64,000 bases of DNA, taken from the NCBI RefSeq assembly GCF_009362735.1, contig NZ_WHNP01000006.1:124001-188000 (forward strand). The letters are read 5' to 3'. The notes under the pieces are model-generated. The model had not been told where the DNA came from and made no database searches. It saw nothing but the letters and a program-made list of their open reading frames with translations. Within the stretch, counting starts at the first letter, position 1. Each line of letters begins with the position of its first letter. A program made the translations under genes and the position numbers. Shown piece by piece: positions 1-10,427 of this stretch. Source of the DNA: Paraburkholderia franconis (lineage in GTDB: Bacteria; Pseudomonadota; Gammaproteobacteria; Burkholderiales; Burkholderiaceae).

Positions 1-142
1 TGAAGAGCGTCGATTTGCCCGCGCCGTTCGGCCCGATCAGCGCATGACGTTCGTGCGGTTCGATCGACAGATCGACGCCGCGCAAAATGCGTGTCGCGCC
101 GAAACGCTTTTCGATGCCGCGCACCGCGATCGCGGGAATCAT
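1..142 (-). CDS. livG: Branched-chain amino acid type ABC transporter ATPase, N-terminal part (window edge)
   Basis: Only the first 47 or so codons lie in the window. The protein begins [19 protein letters not shown] and reaches the Walker A motif GPNGAGKST just before the edge, as in LivG-type ATPases of the hydrophobic amino acid (HAAT) ABC family. Its ATG overlaps the stop of livM by four bases (ATGA), so the two are translationally coupled. By family it would hydrolyse ATP on the cytoplasmic face to drive import through LivH-LivM. The substrate cannot be read from the ATPase. Confidence 0.88.
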   Translation of the reverse strand, partial: MIPAIAVRGIEKRFGATRILRGVDLSIEPHERHALIGPNGAGKSTLF

Positions 143-1389
143 GCGCGCACTCCTGCGCGCGCATCGGCAGGGCGCTTTCTTTCGAAGCGCTGGGCGATGT
201 TCATCGCGAGCCAGCCGATCGCAGCGAGACTCAGCACGCCGATTGCCAGCCACGTGAAGCCGATCGTCGAGACGAACGCCGCCTGTTCTTCCGTGCCGAA
301 GCGTCGCGCGTACGTCCATTGCACGCACAGCACGAGCGCGAGCGACCACGCGCATGCGCTCGCCATCCGCAGGACGAGGGGCGGCAGCGACGCGCGCCAG
401 CCGTCGCGTGCGAAACGGGCCGCCTGGCGCTGCAACCATCCCGCGATCCCGTCGGGCGAAGCCATCACGACGACAATGAAGAACAACCCGAGATACAGGA
501 GCCATGCGCGCGTCGCGCTCGCGACGACGACACTGAAAAACGTCAGCACGACAGCACCCGCGACGGGTCCGAAGAACGCGCCGCTGCCTCCGATCACCGT
601 CGCGATCAGCACCGAGCCCGAACGCAACATGCCGACGCTTTCCGTCGATACCAGCTCGACATTGATCAACCCCAACGTGCCCGCGATGCCCGCAAAGAAC
701 GACGACCACACGACGACCTCATAACGCACGCGCCTCGGAAAGCAGCCGATGGCCGCCGCGCGCACCGGGTTGTCGCGCACGGCATGCGCGAGCCGCATGA
801 ACGGCGTGCGCGACAGCGCGTACATCGCGAGCACGGACAGCGCGCACCATAGCGCAATGAGCGCATACGCTTCACGCGCGGGTCCGAACGTGAAGCCCGG
901 CACGGCGACGCCCGCCGCGCGATCGATCGCGACGCCCGCTTCGCCGCCGAACCAGTCCGGCAAGGTCCACGCGGCGGCCGCGACGAGTTCGCCGATGCCG
1001 AGTGTGATCATCGCGAACGTGGTGCCCGCGCGGCGCGTCGCGACGAGTCCGTACAACGCGCCGAACAGCGCGCCGCCGATGCCGCCCAGCAACGGCAGCA
1101 ACGGCAAGGGCACGCCGATGCGATTGAACAGATGCGCCGCAATCAGCGCGCCGATACCCGCCGATGCCGCATGCCCAAACGACAGCAGCCCCGCGCCGCC
1201 GAGCAGCAGGTTGTACGAGAGCGCGAACACGATCATCGACACCGTTTGCGCGAGCCACGCGACGAGCCAGCTCTGCGCCGACACACAAGGCGGCACGACG
1301 AGCAGCAACGCGAGCGCGGCCCATGGCGTGATGGCGCGCCAACGCTGCACGCGCTGAGAACGACGCGGCGCATCGTGGACGTTATGCAT
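139..1389 (-). CDS. livM: ABC transporter permease, LivM family, with extra C-terminal membrane segments
   Basis: This 416-residue inner-membrane permease has the LivM core: the segment [19 protein letters not shown] near the N-terminus and the [13 protein letters not shown] signature of the HAAT coupling region. The start is the ATG at 1389, eight bases inside livH; a longer frame to 1470 reads back into livH and is unlikely. The core of LivM proteins usually ends near the SPDGIAGW motif. Here about 100 residues follow, with two further hydrophobic stretches (roughly residues 325-345 and 365-390) and a basic tail. The function of the extension is unknown. It pairs with livH and livG in one operon. 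Confidence 0.9.
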   Translation of the reverse strand: MHNVHDAPRRSQRVQRWRAITPWAALALLLVVPPCVSAQSWLVAWLAQTVSMIVFALSYNLLLGGAGLLSFGHAASAGIGALIAAHLFNRIGVPLPLLPLLGGIGGALFGALYGLVATRRAGTTFAMITLGIGELVAAAAWTLPDWFGGEAGVAIDRAAGVAVPGFTFGPAREAYALIALWCALSVLAMYALSRTPFMRLAHAVRDNPVRAAAIGCFPRRVRYEVVVWSSFFAGIAGTLGLINVELVSTESVGMLRSGSVLIATVIGGSGAFFGPVAGAVVLTFFSVVVASATRAWLLYLGLFFIVVVMASPDGIAGWLQRQAARFARDGWRASLPPLVLRMASACAWSLALVLCVQWTYARRFGTEEQAAFVSTIGFTWLAIGVLSLAAIGWLAMNIAQRFERKRPADARAGVRA

Positions 1390-2341
1390 CGTCTTCGCGC
1401 TGTCCGAAGAGCCCTCGCGAACGCACGGCGAGCATCGCGACGAGCAGCAGATACGGCACGAGCGGCGCAAGTTGCGCGACGGTCAGCGCGCTCCATGCGG
1501 CGGGCAGCGTGCGGTCGCCGTCGCCCAGAAGACCGGGCAGATCGCCGAGCAGATCGCCAAGCGAGACGTCGCTCGCGACGGCCAGGGTCTGCACGCAGCC
1601 GATCACAAGCGACGCGACGAGCGCGCCGCCCAGCGAACCCAGTCCGCCGATCACGACGACGACGAACACAATCGAGCCCACCGATTCCGCCATCGCCGGC
1701 TCGAGCACGAAGAGCGGCGCACCGATCACGCCCGCCAGCGCCGCGAGCGCCGTGCCCGCCGCAAACACGCAGGTGAACACGCGCGGCACGTCGTAGCCGA
1801 GTGCCTCGACGGCATCGGGATGCGTGAGCGCCGCGCGCACGACGAGCCCCGCCTTCGACACGCGCAGCACCGCATGCAACGCGACAAGCATCGCGACGGC
1901 CACGGCCATCATGAACACGCGATAACGCGAGAACGCAATGCCGTACACGTCGAACAAAGGACCTTCGAGCGCCTTGGGCACGACGGTGCTCAACGCCTGC
2001 AGGCCCCACACGAGCTTCACGCCTTCGCCGATCAGATATGCCGCGCCGAAGGTCAGCAGCAGTTCCGCGAGATGTCCGTGCGGTCGCACGCGCCGCAGCA
2101 GCCAGCGCTCGAGCGCCGCGCCCATCAGCCCGACGGCGAGCGGCGCCACGACGAGCGCCCACCAGAATCCCGCGCGCGCCGCGACGGAAAAGCCGACATA
2201 CGCGCCCAGCATGTAGAAGCTCGCGTGCGCGAAGTTCAGCACGCCGAGCATGCTGAAGATCAGCGTCAGTCCCGCCGACAGCATGAACAGCAGCAGCCCG
2301 TAGCTGACGCCGTTCAGCGCATCGATGACGAGCGACTGCAC
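1382..2341 (-). CDS. livH: ABC transporter permease, LivH family
   Basis: A 319-residue polytopic membrane protein with the LivH signatures GLTLIFSMLGVLNFAHASFY near the N-terminus and GGLGSLGGALVASLVIG in the C-terminal third (ATPase contact loop). It would form the translocation pore with LivM. The start is a GTG at 2341, three bases after the thioesterase stop, with no strong Shine-Dalgarno sequence, so translation is probably coupled. The operon has no substrate-binding protein inside the window; it may lie downstream beyond livG. Substrates of this family include branched-chain amino acids, amides, urea and aromatic acids, so the true substrate is open. Confidence 0.92.
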   Translation of the reverse strand: MQSLVIDALNGVSYGLLLFMLSAGLTLIFSMLGVLNFAHASFYMLGAYVGFSVAARAGFWWALVVAPLAVGLMGAALERWLLRRVRPHGHLAELLLTFGAAYLIGEGVKLVWGLQALSTVVPKALEGPLFDVYGIAFSRYRVFMMAVAVAMLVALHAVLRVSKAGLVVRAALTHPDAVEALGYDVPRVFTCVFAAGTALAALAGVIGAPLFVLEPAMAESVGSIVFVVVVIGGLGSLGGALVASLVIGCVQTLAVASDVSLGDLLGDLPGLLGDGDRTLPAAWSALTVAQLAPLVPYLLLVAMLAVRSRGLFGQREDDA

Positions 2342-2344
2342 GCG

Positions 2345-2824
2345 TCAGTCCGCCTGCGCACTACGTACGACGGGCACGTCGGGCACGAGGGGCACGACGA
2401 GCGGTTCGAGCGCGGCGCGCAGCTTGTCGGGCAGCGCAACGGGACGACGCGTCTCGCGATCCACGTAGACGTGCACGAAATGCCCTTGCGCGGCGGGCGC
2501 GTCGTCGCCTTCCCTGAAGAGACCCACTTCGTAGCGCACGCTCGATGTGCCGAGGCGCACGACGCGCAGTCCCGCGTCGATGCGGTCCGGAAACACAAGC
2601 GGCGCGAAGTAGTTGCACTGCGTCTCGACGACGAGCCCGATCGTCGTGCTGTGCCCGATATCGAGCGCGCCCGCGCGGATCAGATACTCGTTCACGACGG
2701 TATCGAAGTAGCTGTAGTAGACGACGTTGTTCACGTGACCGTAGACGTCGTTGTCCATCCAGCGCGTGCCGATGGCGAGAAAATGCGGGTAGGCGGCGCG
2801 CGCCGCGGGAGCCGGTTTGTTCAT
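2345..2824 (-). CDS. Acyl-CoA thioesterase, 4HBT (hotdog fold) family
   Basis: A 159-residue single-domain protein of normal length for the YbgC/4-hydroxybenzoyl-CoA thioesterase family. The hallmark DxxGHVNN motif is at residues 26-33, with Asp26 as the likely catalytic residue. It would hydrolyse an acyl-CoA in the cytoplasm. It sits 31 bases after the alcohol dehydrogenase and three bases before livH, so it appears to be part of a catabolic and uptake operon. The physiological acyl-CoA cannot be told from sequence. Confidence 0.88.
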   Translation of the reverse strand: MNKPAPAARAAYPHFLAIGTRWMDNDVYGHVNNVVYYSYFDTVVNEYLIRAGALDIGHSTTIGLVVETQCNYFAPLVFPDRIDAGLRVVRLGTSSVRYEVGLFREGDDAPAAQGHFVHVYVDRETRRPVALPDKLRAALEPLVVPLVPDVPVVRSAQAD

Positions 2825-2855
2825 GTCGTGTGCGTCAGGCGTAAAAGTGGCGCGT

Positions 2856-4004
2856 TCACATCGACTCGGTCAGCATCCGGCGATAGTCGTCGGCCGTCGC
2901 TTCGCGCGGGTTCGTCTTGTGGCAATGATCGGCGAGCGCGCCCTTGATCACCTTGTCGAACACGCTTTCGTCGACGCCCATTTGCCTGAGACCCGTCGGC
3001 AGGCCGAGGCGCGCCGTCATGTCGTGCAGCGCCTGCGCGAGATCGGCATTGTCCGGCAGGTTCATCACGCGCCGCATCCGGGCATAGCGTCGATTTGCGA
3101 CGACCGTCTCCGCGCTTTCGTTGAAGCGCAGCACGGCAGGCAGCACAACCGCGTTCAGCGTGCCGTGATGCAGCGACGTGCGCCCGTTCACAGGCACACC
3201 GCCAAGCGGATGCGACAGCGAGTGCACGCAGCCCAGTCCCTTCTGGAAAGCCATCGCGCCCTGCATCGACGCGCTCATCATGTGCAGGCGCGCGTCGCGG
3301 TTCTGGCCGTCGTGCGTCGCGAGCTCGATGTTCGCCCACGCGCGTTCCAGCCCGTCGAGCGCGATGCCGTCGGCGGGCGGGTTGAACGACGGCGCGAGAA
3401 ACGTCTCGATGCAATGCGCGATCGCATCCATCCCCGTCGCGGCCGTCAGCGTCGCGGGCAGGCCGAGCGTGAGGCCGGGATCGCAGATGGCCGCCTTCGG
3501 CAGCAGATGCCACGAATGAAACCCGAGCTTGCGACCGTCGTTGAGGATCACGATTGCGCCGCGCGCGACTTCGCTGCCCGTGCCCGCCGTAGTCGGCACC
3601 GCGATCAGCGGCGCGGCCTTGTCGGTGATCCTGTTGCTGCCGCCTTCGATGGTCGCGTACTCCGTCATCGTGCCCGGATGCGTCGCCATGATCGCGACGC
3701 CTTTCGCGAGATCGATCGACGAGCCGCCGCCGACCGCGATCAGTCCGTCGCAACCCTCTTCGCGATAGCGCTGCGCGGCCGCCATCACCATCGCTTCCGT
3801 CGGGTTCGAAGGCGTGTCGTCGAAGACGGGCACGTGGGGCAGCTTTAGCGCATCGATCGCCTGCTGCGCGACGCCCGCCGCCATCACGCCCTTGTCCGTC
3901 ACCACGAGCGGCCGTTTGATGCCCGAGCGCTCGCACTCCGCAGGCAACTGCGCGAGCGCGTCGTAGCCGAGATGAATGTGCGTCAGATAGTAGATGTAGG
4001 CCAT
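2856..4004 (-). CDS. Iron-containing alcohol dehydrogenase
   Basis: A 382-residue group III (Fe-ADH) enzyme. The NAD-binding [11 protein letters not shown] motif is at residues 92-102, TTAGTGSE follows, and the metal-binding region has [10 protein letters not shown] and a later HSLSHPLGG. It would interconvert an alcohol with its aldehyde or ketone using NAD(H). The start has a good Shine-Dalgarno sequence (AAAGGAG) at about 10 bases. It is the first gene of the leftward operon with the thioesterase and liv genes, which suggests a joint role in using a small alcohol, acid or amide. The substrate is not predictable. Confidence 0.9.
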   Translation of the reverse strand: MAYIYYLTHIHLGYDALAQLPAECERSGIKRPLVVTDKGVMAAGVAQQAIDALKLPHVPVFDDTPSNPTEAMVMAAAQRYREEGCDGLIAVGGGSSIDLAKGVAIMATHPGTMTEYATIEGGSNRITDKAAPLIAVPTTAGTGSEVARGAIVILNDGRKLGFHSWHLLPKAAICDPGLTLGLPATLTAATGMDAIAHCIETFLAPSFNPPADGIALDGLERAWANIELATHDGQNRDARLHMMSASMQGAMAFQKGLGCVHSLSHPLGGVPVNGRTSLHHGTLNAVVLPAVLRFNESAETVVANRRYARMRRVMNLPDNADLAQALHDMTARLGLPTGLRQMGVDESVFDKVIKGALADHCHKTNPREATADDYRRMLTESM

Positions 4005-4231
4005 GTCGGTGTGTCTCCTTTGTTATCGAAGATGAAGCGGCGCTGTGCTCCAGCGAAGCCGCCGCGTGTGACTACGACCAGCGCGGCGACGGGTACCCGC
4101 CTGGTGCCGCGATCGCCCGTTCGTCTCGTCTGCCAGGTTCGACTAGCGGTTTCGTCGGACGCGGCGCGTGCTCGGGCGTGGGCTTGCATAGGGCCGGGTT
4201 CAGCGCATGCCGCGAACGCCGACGCGTCCGC

Positions 4232-5263
4232 TCACACTGCACACAGCGCGCGGACATCGGCGGCAAAGCGCTCGACGGTCTCGGGCTGCGTGTCCCACGC
4301 GCACATCAGCCTGCAGCCGCCCGCGCCGATGAACTCATAGAACTTCCAGCCGTGCGTGCGCATCGCCTTTGCGACGTGCGGAGGCAGTTGCGCGAACACA
4401 GCATTCGATTCCGTCGGGAACATGATGCTCACGCCCGGAATTTCCGCGAGCCGCGACTCCATCAGCTTCGCCATCGCATTCGCATGACGCGCGTTGCGCA
4501 GCCAGACGTCGTTGTCCAGCAGGCCGAGCCACGGCGCGGAAATGAAGCGCATCTTCGACGCGAGCTGGCCCGCCTGCTTCAGGCGATACGCGAAATCGTC
4601 GGCGAGCGCGCGGTCGAAGAACACGACCGCCTCGCCGACGGGCAAGCCGTTCTTCGTGCCGCCGAAGCACAGCACGTCGACGCCCGCGCGCCACGTGATC
4701 TCGGACGGATGCACGTTCAGCGCGGCGACCGCGTTCGCGAAGCGCGCGCCATCCATGTGCACCTTCAGATGACGGCGTTTCGCAATCGCGGCGATCGCGC
4801 GGATTTCCTCGACGCTGTAGACGGTGCCCACTTCCGTCGATTGCGTGAGCGTGACGACTTTGGGCTTCGGGTAGTGAATGTCGGCGCGGCGCGTGACGAC
4901 GGCTTCGATCGCGTCCGGCGTGAGCTTGCCGCCGACGCCCGGCGCCGTCAGCAGCTTCGAGCCGTTCGAGAAGAACTCGGGGCCGCCGCATTCGTCCGTT
5001 TCGATGTGCGCGAGTTCGTGGCAGATCACCGAGTGATACGACTGGCACAGCGACGCGAGCGCCAGCGAGTTCGCCGCCGTGCCGTTGAAGACGAAGAACA
5101 CTTCGCAGTCGGTCTGGAACAGGTTGCGCAGGCGGTCGCAGACCTGCTGCGTCCATGAGTCGTCGCCGTAGGCGGGCTCGTGGCCGCTGTTGTTGGCGGC
5201 GATCAGCGCTTCGAGCGCCTCGGGGCAGATGCCGGCGTAGTTGTCCGACGCGAAATGTTGCAT
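4232..5263 (-). CDS. ltaE: Low-specificity L-threonine aldolase
   Basis: A 343-residue PLP enzyme of the threonine aldolase (beta-eliminating lyase) family. It would cleave L-threonine or allo-threonine to glycine and acetaldehyde. The PLP lysine is Lys204 in the GGTKNG motif, and the upstream HMDGARFANA segment matches the cofactor-binding region. The opening SDNYAGICPEALEA is typical. It stands alone, with 227 bases to the alcohol dehydrogenase downstream and about 150 to the MFS gene upstream, both on the same strand. A link to the alcohol dehydrogenase through acetaldehyde is possible but only inference. Confidence 0.92.
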   Translation of the reverse strand: MQHFASDNYAGICPEALEALIAANNSGHEPAYGDDSWTQQVCDRLRNLFQTDCEVFFVFNGTAANSLALASLCQSYHSVICHELAHIETDECGGPEFFSNGSKLLTAPGVGGKLTPDAIEAVVTRRADIHYPKPKVVTLTQSTEVGTVYSVEEIRAIAAIAKRRHLKVHMDGARFANAVAALNVHPSEITWRAGVDVLCFGGTKNGLPVGEAVVFFDRALADDFAYRLKQAGQLASKMRFISAPWLGLLDNDVWLRNARHANAMAKLMESRLAEIPGVSIMFPTESNAVFAQLPPHVAKAMRTHGWKFYEFIGAGGCRLMCAWDTQPETVERFAADVRALCAV

Positions 5264-5414
5264 GGCAGGCGGCGCGCCCGGCGACAGGCGCGCGGAGATG
5301 ACGGGAAAGCGGTCATTTTAGTGCGGCGGGTGCTGAATTTGTTTTTGTCGGATGCTGCGTCCGCTTTTCTGTGTGCTTGTTTCGTCCGTTGCCGCTCCCG
5401 TCGCGCCCGTTGGC

Positions 5415-6653
5415 TCAGGCGCGCGGCCGCCGGCGCACGAGTGCGACCACGACGAGGCCCACCGCGCCCGCCAGCAGAGCGCCCGCCGCCAGCAACAACG
5501 CGGGCGTGAACGAACCGGTGTGCGAGGCGATCGGCGCGGCGACGAGCGGTCCGGCGATCTGTCCGAGGCCATACGCCGCCGTCGCGTAACCCATCAGGCC
5601 CGCCGCATCGTCGCCATGCAAACGGCGTGCTTCGCGCATCGCGAACAATGTAATCGCGGTGAACGGCAAGCCGATCAGCGCGCTGCCGAGCGCGAAACCA
5701 CCCGCCGTCGGCGACGCGATGCCCGAGACGATGCCGAGCGCCTGCAGCACATAGCAGCCAGCCAAAAGCATGCGGTTGTCCCAGTGCCCGGGAAGTCGCG
5801 CGCCCGCGAGCGCGCCGACGACCAGCGCGCCGCCTAACAGCGGCCAGAACAGATCCGGCCACGGCGAGCCTGCCGGTAGCGCCGCGCGGGCGATCACGGG
5901 CAGAAACGTCGCCGTGATGATGTAGCCGAAGCCGGGCACGCCATAGAGGACGATCAGCCAGAAAGCGTCGGCGCGATGCAGATGTGCGTGATGCGATTGA
6001 GCGCGCGTCCTTTGCGCCGTGTTGCGCGTGTCGCGCGATGCGGCCGTCATGGTCGGCGTCGAAGCGAACGTGCGCCACACGAGCGCCGTCAGCGCGGCCG
6101 ACACGAGCCCGAAACCGATCCAGCCCGCCGACGCACCGTATCCACCATGCGCACTCGCCGCGCTGACGAGCAGCCCCGTCGCGGCAATGCCGACGCCCGG
6201 CCCTGTGTAGATCACGCCGCCCCACTCGTTTGCGCCGAGTTCGGCGAGCCGCCGCAAGCCCCACTGCGACGCGAACACGAAGGTCCACGCGCTGACGGCG
6301 CCCGCGACGAAACGCACGGCCGCCCAGATCCAGAACTGGTCCGTGACGCCCATTGCCAGCACCAGCAGCACCGTCAGCGCAAGGCCCGTCTTCACCATGC
6401 GCGAGGCATCGACACGCAAGGCCGCACAAGCGATCGCGCCGAGAAAATAGCCCGCGTAGTTCAGCGACGCGAGCCAGCCGCCATGTCTGATATCGAGCGC
6501 GCCGCCATGAAGCATCAGCGGCAGGAGCGGCGTGAACGCAAAACGCCCGACCCCGAGCGCGACGGCCAGCGCCGCCATGCAGGCGAGCGCGGCACGGCGG
6601 GCGGAGTGCGGCGACGCGTGGGGCTCAAAGGTACGGGTAGCGAATTCGGTCAT
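5415..6653 (-). CDS. MFS transporter, YbfB/YjiJ family
   Basis: About 412 residues with around twelve hydrophobic segments. The N-terminal stretch GVGRFAFTPLLPLML is characteristic of the YbfB/YjiJ branch of the major facilitator superfamily. I place the start at the ATG at 6653 (MTEFATRTFE); upstream codons are arginine-rich and unlike a membrane protein. It is divergent from a LysR regulator, a usual arrangement for a regulator and its target exporter. The substrate is unknown. Confidence 0.85.
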   Translation of the reverse strand: MTEFATRTFEPHASPHSARRAALACMAALAVALGVGRFAFTPLLPLMLHGGALDIRHGGWLASLNYAGYFLGAIACAALRVDASRMVKTGLALTVLLVLAMGVTDQFWIWAAVRFVAGAVSAWTFVFASQWGLRRLAELGANEWGGVIYTGPGVGIAATGLLVSAASAHGGYGASAGWIGFGLVSAALTALVWRTFASTPTMTAASRDTRNTAQRTRAQSHHAHLHRADAFWLIVLYGVPGFGYIITATFLPVIARAALPAGSPWPDLFWPLLGGALVVGALAGARLPGHWDNRMLLAGCYVLQALGIVSGIASPTAGGFALGSALIGLPFTAITLFAMREARRLHGDDAAGLMGYATAAYGLGQIAGPLVAAPIASHTGSFTPALLLAAGALLAGAVGLVVVALVRRRPRA

Positions 6654-6735
6654 CGATGACAGCTTGATATTGGTCCGTCGGCCGGATCGGCGGTAGCGTG
6701 AACCCGGCTTTTCAATGTGCCATCGTAGCTTGACC

Positions 6736-6788
6736 ATTCAATCTCATAAAATGAATAATATGGATAGATTGAATCTCTCGGAGAGATT
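6736..6788. promoter_or_regulatory. Operator-like palindromes between the MFS gene and lysR
   Basis: Three overlapping symmetries lie just before the LysR gene. ATTCA-N11-TGAAT (6736-6756) fits the T-N11-A box of LysR regulators. ATTCAATCT (6736-6744) is repeated inverted as AGATTGAAT (6766-6774). AATCTCTC-G-GAGAGATT (6772-6788) is a perfect palindrome that also contains the lysR ribosome binding site. The AT-rich block is clearly different from its surroundings. Autoregulation by the LysR protein is inferred. Confidence 0.6.
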
Positions 6789-6789
6789 G

Positions 6790-7701
6790 ATGGATCTTGC
6801 CGCCCTGACCATTTTCCGCGCCGTCGTGCGCGAAAACGGCGTGACGCGTGCCGCCGCGAAGCTCAACCGCGTGCAATCGAACGTGACGACGCGCATCAAG
6901 CAGCTCGAAGAGCAGCTGGGCACCGAGCTTTTCATCCGTGACGGACGCCGTCTGGTGCTGACACCGGCGGGCGAAACGCTTCTGTCCTATGCCGAACGGC
7001 TGCTCGCGCTCGCCGACGAGGCGCGGCATGCTGTCAAGGATGCGCGTCCGAGCGGACGTTTGCGGCTCGGCACGATGGAGAGCGTCGCCGCGACGCGGCT
7101 GCCTGGTCTGCTCGCGCAATACCATCAGACATGGCCGGACGTCGCGCTCGAACTGGAGACGGGCACGACAGGCAAGCTGATCGAACGCGTGCGCGAATTC
7201 GAGGTGGATGCGGCCATCGTCTCGAGGCCGCTTGATCCCGCATCGCTCGGTGATCTGTTCGAGATCGTGCCCGTGTATCGCGAAGAACTCGTCATGCTGA
7301 GTCCGCGCGGGCATCGCCCCATTCTCGATCCCCGCGATATCGCGCTATCGACGCTAGTCGCGTTCGAGCAGGGTTGCGCGTATCGGATCTACGTCGAGAA
7401 CTGGTACATGCAGCATGGCGTCCGGCCGGCGCGTGTGCTGGAGCTCGGGTCGTATCACGCGATCGTCGCGTGTGTCGCGGCGGGCGCGGGCGTGGCCGTC
7501 GCGCCGCGCTCGGTGCTCGCGCTGCTGCCCGAATCGAACGATATCGCCGTGCATACGCCCGAAGGGCTCGGCAGCATCGATACGCTGCTGATCTGGCGGC
7601 GCGGGCATTTTTCGTCGGCATTGAATGCGTTGCGCGGGATGCTCGTCGAGAGCAGCCACGCCGATGACACCGTGAAGGCGACAATGGCGATGGCTGTCTG
7701 A
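6790..7701 (+). CDS. LysR-family transcriptional regulator
   Basis: A 303-residue protein with the LysR winged helix at residues 1-60 (LTIFRAVVRENGVTRAA, then RIKQLEEQLGTELFIR) and a C-terminal effector-binding domain. I chose the ATG at 6790 because MDLAALTIF is the usual LysR opening and GGAGAG lies four bases upstream; in-frame ATGs at 6751 and 6760 fall inside the operator region. It is divergent from the MFS transporter gene and probably controls it and itself. The ligand is unknown. Confidence 0.9.
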   Translation: MDLAALTIFRAVVRENGVTRAAAKLNRVQSNVTTRIKQLEEQLGTELFIRDGRRLVLTPAGETLLSYAERLLALADEARHAVKDARPSGRLRLGTMESVAATRLPGLLAQYHQTWPDVALELETGTTGKLIERVREFEVDAAIVSRPLDPASLGDLFEIVPVYREELVMLSPRGHRPILDPRDIALSTLVAFEQGCAYRIYVENWYMQHGVRPARVLELGSYHAIVACVAAGAGVAVAPRSVLALLPESNDIAVHTPEGLGSIDTLLIWRRGHFSSALNALRGMLVESSHADDTVKATMAMAV

Positions 7702-7737
7702 TACCGGGCCAGGACGCCTGACTGATCTTCTGAAAGC

Positions 7738-7772
7738 AAAAAGCCGCGAGTCTCATCGACTCGCGGCTTTTT
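7738..7772. terminator. Bidirectional intrinsic terminator between lysR and alaS
   Basis: Perfect 15-base arms beginning AAAAAGCCGCGAGTC and ending GACTCGCGGCTTTTT, with a five-base loop. T runs on both strands serve the convergent genes. Confidence 0.93.
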
Positions 7773-7802
7773 ATCGCTTGATGCGAATGTCGTCCGATGC
7801 GC

Positions 7803-10427
7803 TTAAAGCTGCGCTTCGACCCAGCCCTTCACGCCAGCCAGCGCGGCGGGCAGATTGGCGGGCTCGGTGCCGCCGGCCTGCGCCATGTCCGGGCGGCCGC
7901 CGCCCTTGCCGCCGACCTGCTGCGCGACGAAGTTCACCAGTTCGCCCGCCTTCACCTTCTTGCTGGCATCAGCGGTGACGCCCGCGATCAGGCTGACCTT
8001 GCCGCCTTCGACGGACGCCAGCACGATGGCCGCGCTCTTGAGCTTGTCCTTCAGCTTGTCGACGGTTTCGCGCAGCGTCTTGACGTCCGCGCCTTCCAGC
8101 GTCGCGGCCAGCACCTGCACGCCCGACACGTCGATCGCCTGGCCCGCCAGTTCGTCGCCCTGGCTCGATGCGAGCTTCGACTTCAGCGCGCCCAGTTCTT
8201 TTTCCAGCAACTTCACCTGGTCCTGGACCTGCGTGATGCGCTGCGTGAGTTCCGCCGGCTGCGCCTTCAGTGCTGCGGCTGCGGCGTTGATACGCGCGTC
8301 CAGTTCCTGCACGAAACGCACGGCGTTATCGCCCGTGATCGCCTCGACCCGACGGATGCCCGCGGCGACGCCGCCTTCCATCACGATCTTGAAGAAGCCG
8401 ATATCGCCCGTGCGATGCACGTGCGTGCCGCCGCACAGTTCGCGCGAGAAGCCCAGATCGAGCACGCGCACTTCGTCGCCGTACTTCTCGCCGAAAAGCG
8501 CCATCGCGCCGCCCTTCACCGCTTCGTCGTACGGCATCACGCGCACGATGCCCGGCGCGTTCGCCAGCACTTCGGCGTTGACGATTTCTTCAACGCGGCG
8601 GATTTCGTCGTCCGTCATCGGCGCGTTGTGCGCGAAGTCAAAGCGGGTCTTGTCCGCGTCGACGAGCGAGCCCTTCTGCTGCACATGGCCGCCGAGCACT
8701 TCGCGCAACGCCTTGTGCATCAGGTGCGTGGCCGAGTGATTGCGAGCCGTGCGCGCGCGGCGCACTGCGTCGATTTCCGCCTTCACGACGTCGCCGACCT
8801 TCAGCGTGCCCTGTTCCAGCGTGCCGTGGTGGCCGACGACGTCCGCCTGCACCTTCAGCGTATCGGCGACGGCAAAGCGGACGGCCGCATTCGCGAGCAC
8901 CCCCTGGTCGCCGACCTGCCCGCCCGATTCCGCGTAGAACGGCGTGTGGTCGAGCACGACGACAGCCTGCTGGCCCTTCGTCACCTCGTTGACGGACGAG
9001 CCGTCGACGTACAGCGCCGTCACCTTCGCGTCGTCGAAGACGATCTCTTCGTAGCCGTGGAACGTGGTCTTCGCGCCGGTGTATTCGAGGCCCTGCGCCA
9101 TCTTGAACTTGCCGGCTGCCCGCGCCTGCTCGCGCTGGCGGGCCATCGCCTCGTCGAAAGCCGGTTCGTCGACGCTCACGCCGCGCTCGCGGCACACGTC
9201 CGCAGTCAGGTCGAGCGGGAAGCCGTAGGTGTCGTGCAGCTTGAACGCGACTTCGCCGTCGAGCGTCTTGCCGCCCTTGGCTTCGAGATCGGCCAGCGCG
9301 CTTTCGAGAATCGACATGCCGTGCTCGATGGTCTCGAAGAAGCGCTCTTCTTCCTGACGCAGCACGTCCGTCACGCGCTGCTCGGCGTCCTTCAGTTCGG
9401 GATACGCGCCGCCCATCTGCTCGACGAGATCGGCGACCAGCTTGTGGAAGAACGAACCCTTGCGGCCCAGCTTGTAGCCGTGACGGATCGCGCGGCGCAC
9501 GATACGGCGCAGCACGTAGCCGCGGCCTTCGTTGCCCGGGATCACGCCGTCGACGATCAGGAACGAGCACGCGCGGATGTGATCGGCGATCACCTTCAGC
9601 GAGTTGTTCGACAGATCGGCGATGCCCGTTTCACGCGCGGCGGCCTTGATCAGCGCCTGGAACAGGTCGATCTCATAGTTGCTGTGCACGTGCTGCAGCA
9701 CGGCCGCGATACGCTCGAGACCCATGCCCGTGTCCACGCACTGCTTGGGCAGCGGCGTCATGTTGCCCTGCGCGTCGCGGTTGAACTGCATGAACACGAG
9801 GTTCCAGATTTCGATGTAGCGGTCGCCGTCTTCTTCCGGCGATCCCGGCGGGCCGCCCCACACGTCCGGGCCGTGATCGTAGAAAATTTCGGAGCAAGGG
9901 CCACAGGGACCCGTGTCGGCCATCTGCCAGAAGTTGTCCGATGCGTAGCGCGCGCCTTTGTTGTCGCCGATGCGGATGATGCGCTCGGTCGGCACGCCCA
10001 CTTCCTTCGCCCACATGTCGTACGCTTCGTCGTCTTCCTTGTAGACGGTGACCCAGAGCTTTTCCTTCGGCAGCTTGTAGACGCCCGTCAGCAGTTCCCA
10101 CGCGTAGTGGATCGCGTCGCGCTTGAAATAGTCGCCGAACGAGAAGTTGCCCAGCATTTCGAAAAACGTGTGGTGACGCGCGGTGTAGCCGACGTTTTCC
10201 AGATCGTTGTGCTTGCCGCCCGCGCGCACGCTGCGCTGCGCCGTCGTGGCCCGCGAGTACGGACGCGATTCGGCGCCGAGAAACACATCTTTGAACTGCA
10301 CCATGCCCGAATTGGTGAAGAGCAGCGTCGGGTCGTTGCCGGGCACGAGGCTCGACGAGCGGACGATCGTATGGCCCTTCGATTCGAAGAACTTGAGGAA
10401 TTTCTCGCGGATTTCGGCGGCTTTCAT
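7803..10427 (-). CDS. alaS: Alanyl-tRNA synthetase
   Basis: An 874-residue class II aminoacyl-tRNA synthetase, close to the 876 of E. coli. It charges tRNA-Ala and edits mischarged Ser and Gly. Visible parts are the catalytic core ([19 protein letters not shown] and [20 protein letters not shown]), the editing-domain HSATH zinc motif, the [15 protein letters not shown] motif and a glycine-rich C-Ala domain ([15 protein letters not shown]) near the end. The ATG at 10427 matches the conserved N-terminus; the frame stays open another 66 codons upstream but that part is not conserved-looking. A TATAAT box lies about 86 bases upstream on the same strand (10513-10518). Confidence 0.97.
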   Translation of the reverse strand: MKAAEIREKFLKFFESKGHTIVRSSSLVPGNDPTLLFTNSGMVQFKDVFLGAESRPYSRATTAQRSVRAGGKHNDLENVGYTARHHTFFEMLGNFSFGDYFKRDAIHYAWELLTGVYKLPKEKLWVTVYKEDDEAYDMWAKEVGVPTERIIRIGDNKGARYASDNFWQMADTGPCGPCSEIFYDHGPDVWGGPPGSPEEDGDRYIEIWNLVFMQFNRDAQGNMTPLPKQCVDTGMGLERIAAVLQHVHSNYEIDLFQALIKAAARETGIADLSNNSLKVIADHIRACSFLIVDGVIPGNEGRGYVLRRIVRRAIRHGYKLGRKGSFFHKLVADLVEQMGGAYPELKDAEQRVTDVLRQEEERFFETIEHGMSILESALADLEAKGGKTLDGEVAFKLHDTYGFPLDLTADVCRERGVSVDEPAFDEAMARQREQARAAGKFKMAQGLEYTGAKTTFHGYEEIVFDDAKVTALYVDGSSVNEVTKGQQAVVVLDHTPFYAESGGQVGDQGVLANAAVRFAVADTLKVQADVVGHHGTLEQGTLKVGDVVKAEIDAVRRARTARNHSATHLMHKALREVLGGHVQQKGSLVDADKTRFDFAHNAPMTDDEIRRVEEIVNAEVLANAPGIVRVMPYDEAVKGGAMALFGEKYGDEVRVLDLGFSRELCGGTHVHRTGDIGFFKIVMEGGVAAGIRRVEAITGDNAVRFVQELDARINAAAAALKAQPAELTQRITQVQDQVKLLEKELGALKSKLASSQGDELAGQAIDVSGVQVLAATLEGADVKTLRETVDKLKDKLKSAAIVLASVEGGKVSLIAGVTADASKKVKAGELVNFVAQQVGGKGGGRPDMAQAGGTEPANLPAALAGVKGWVEAQL

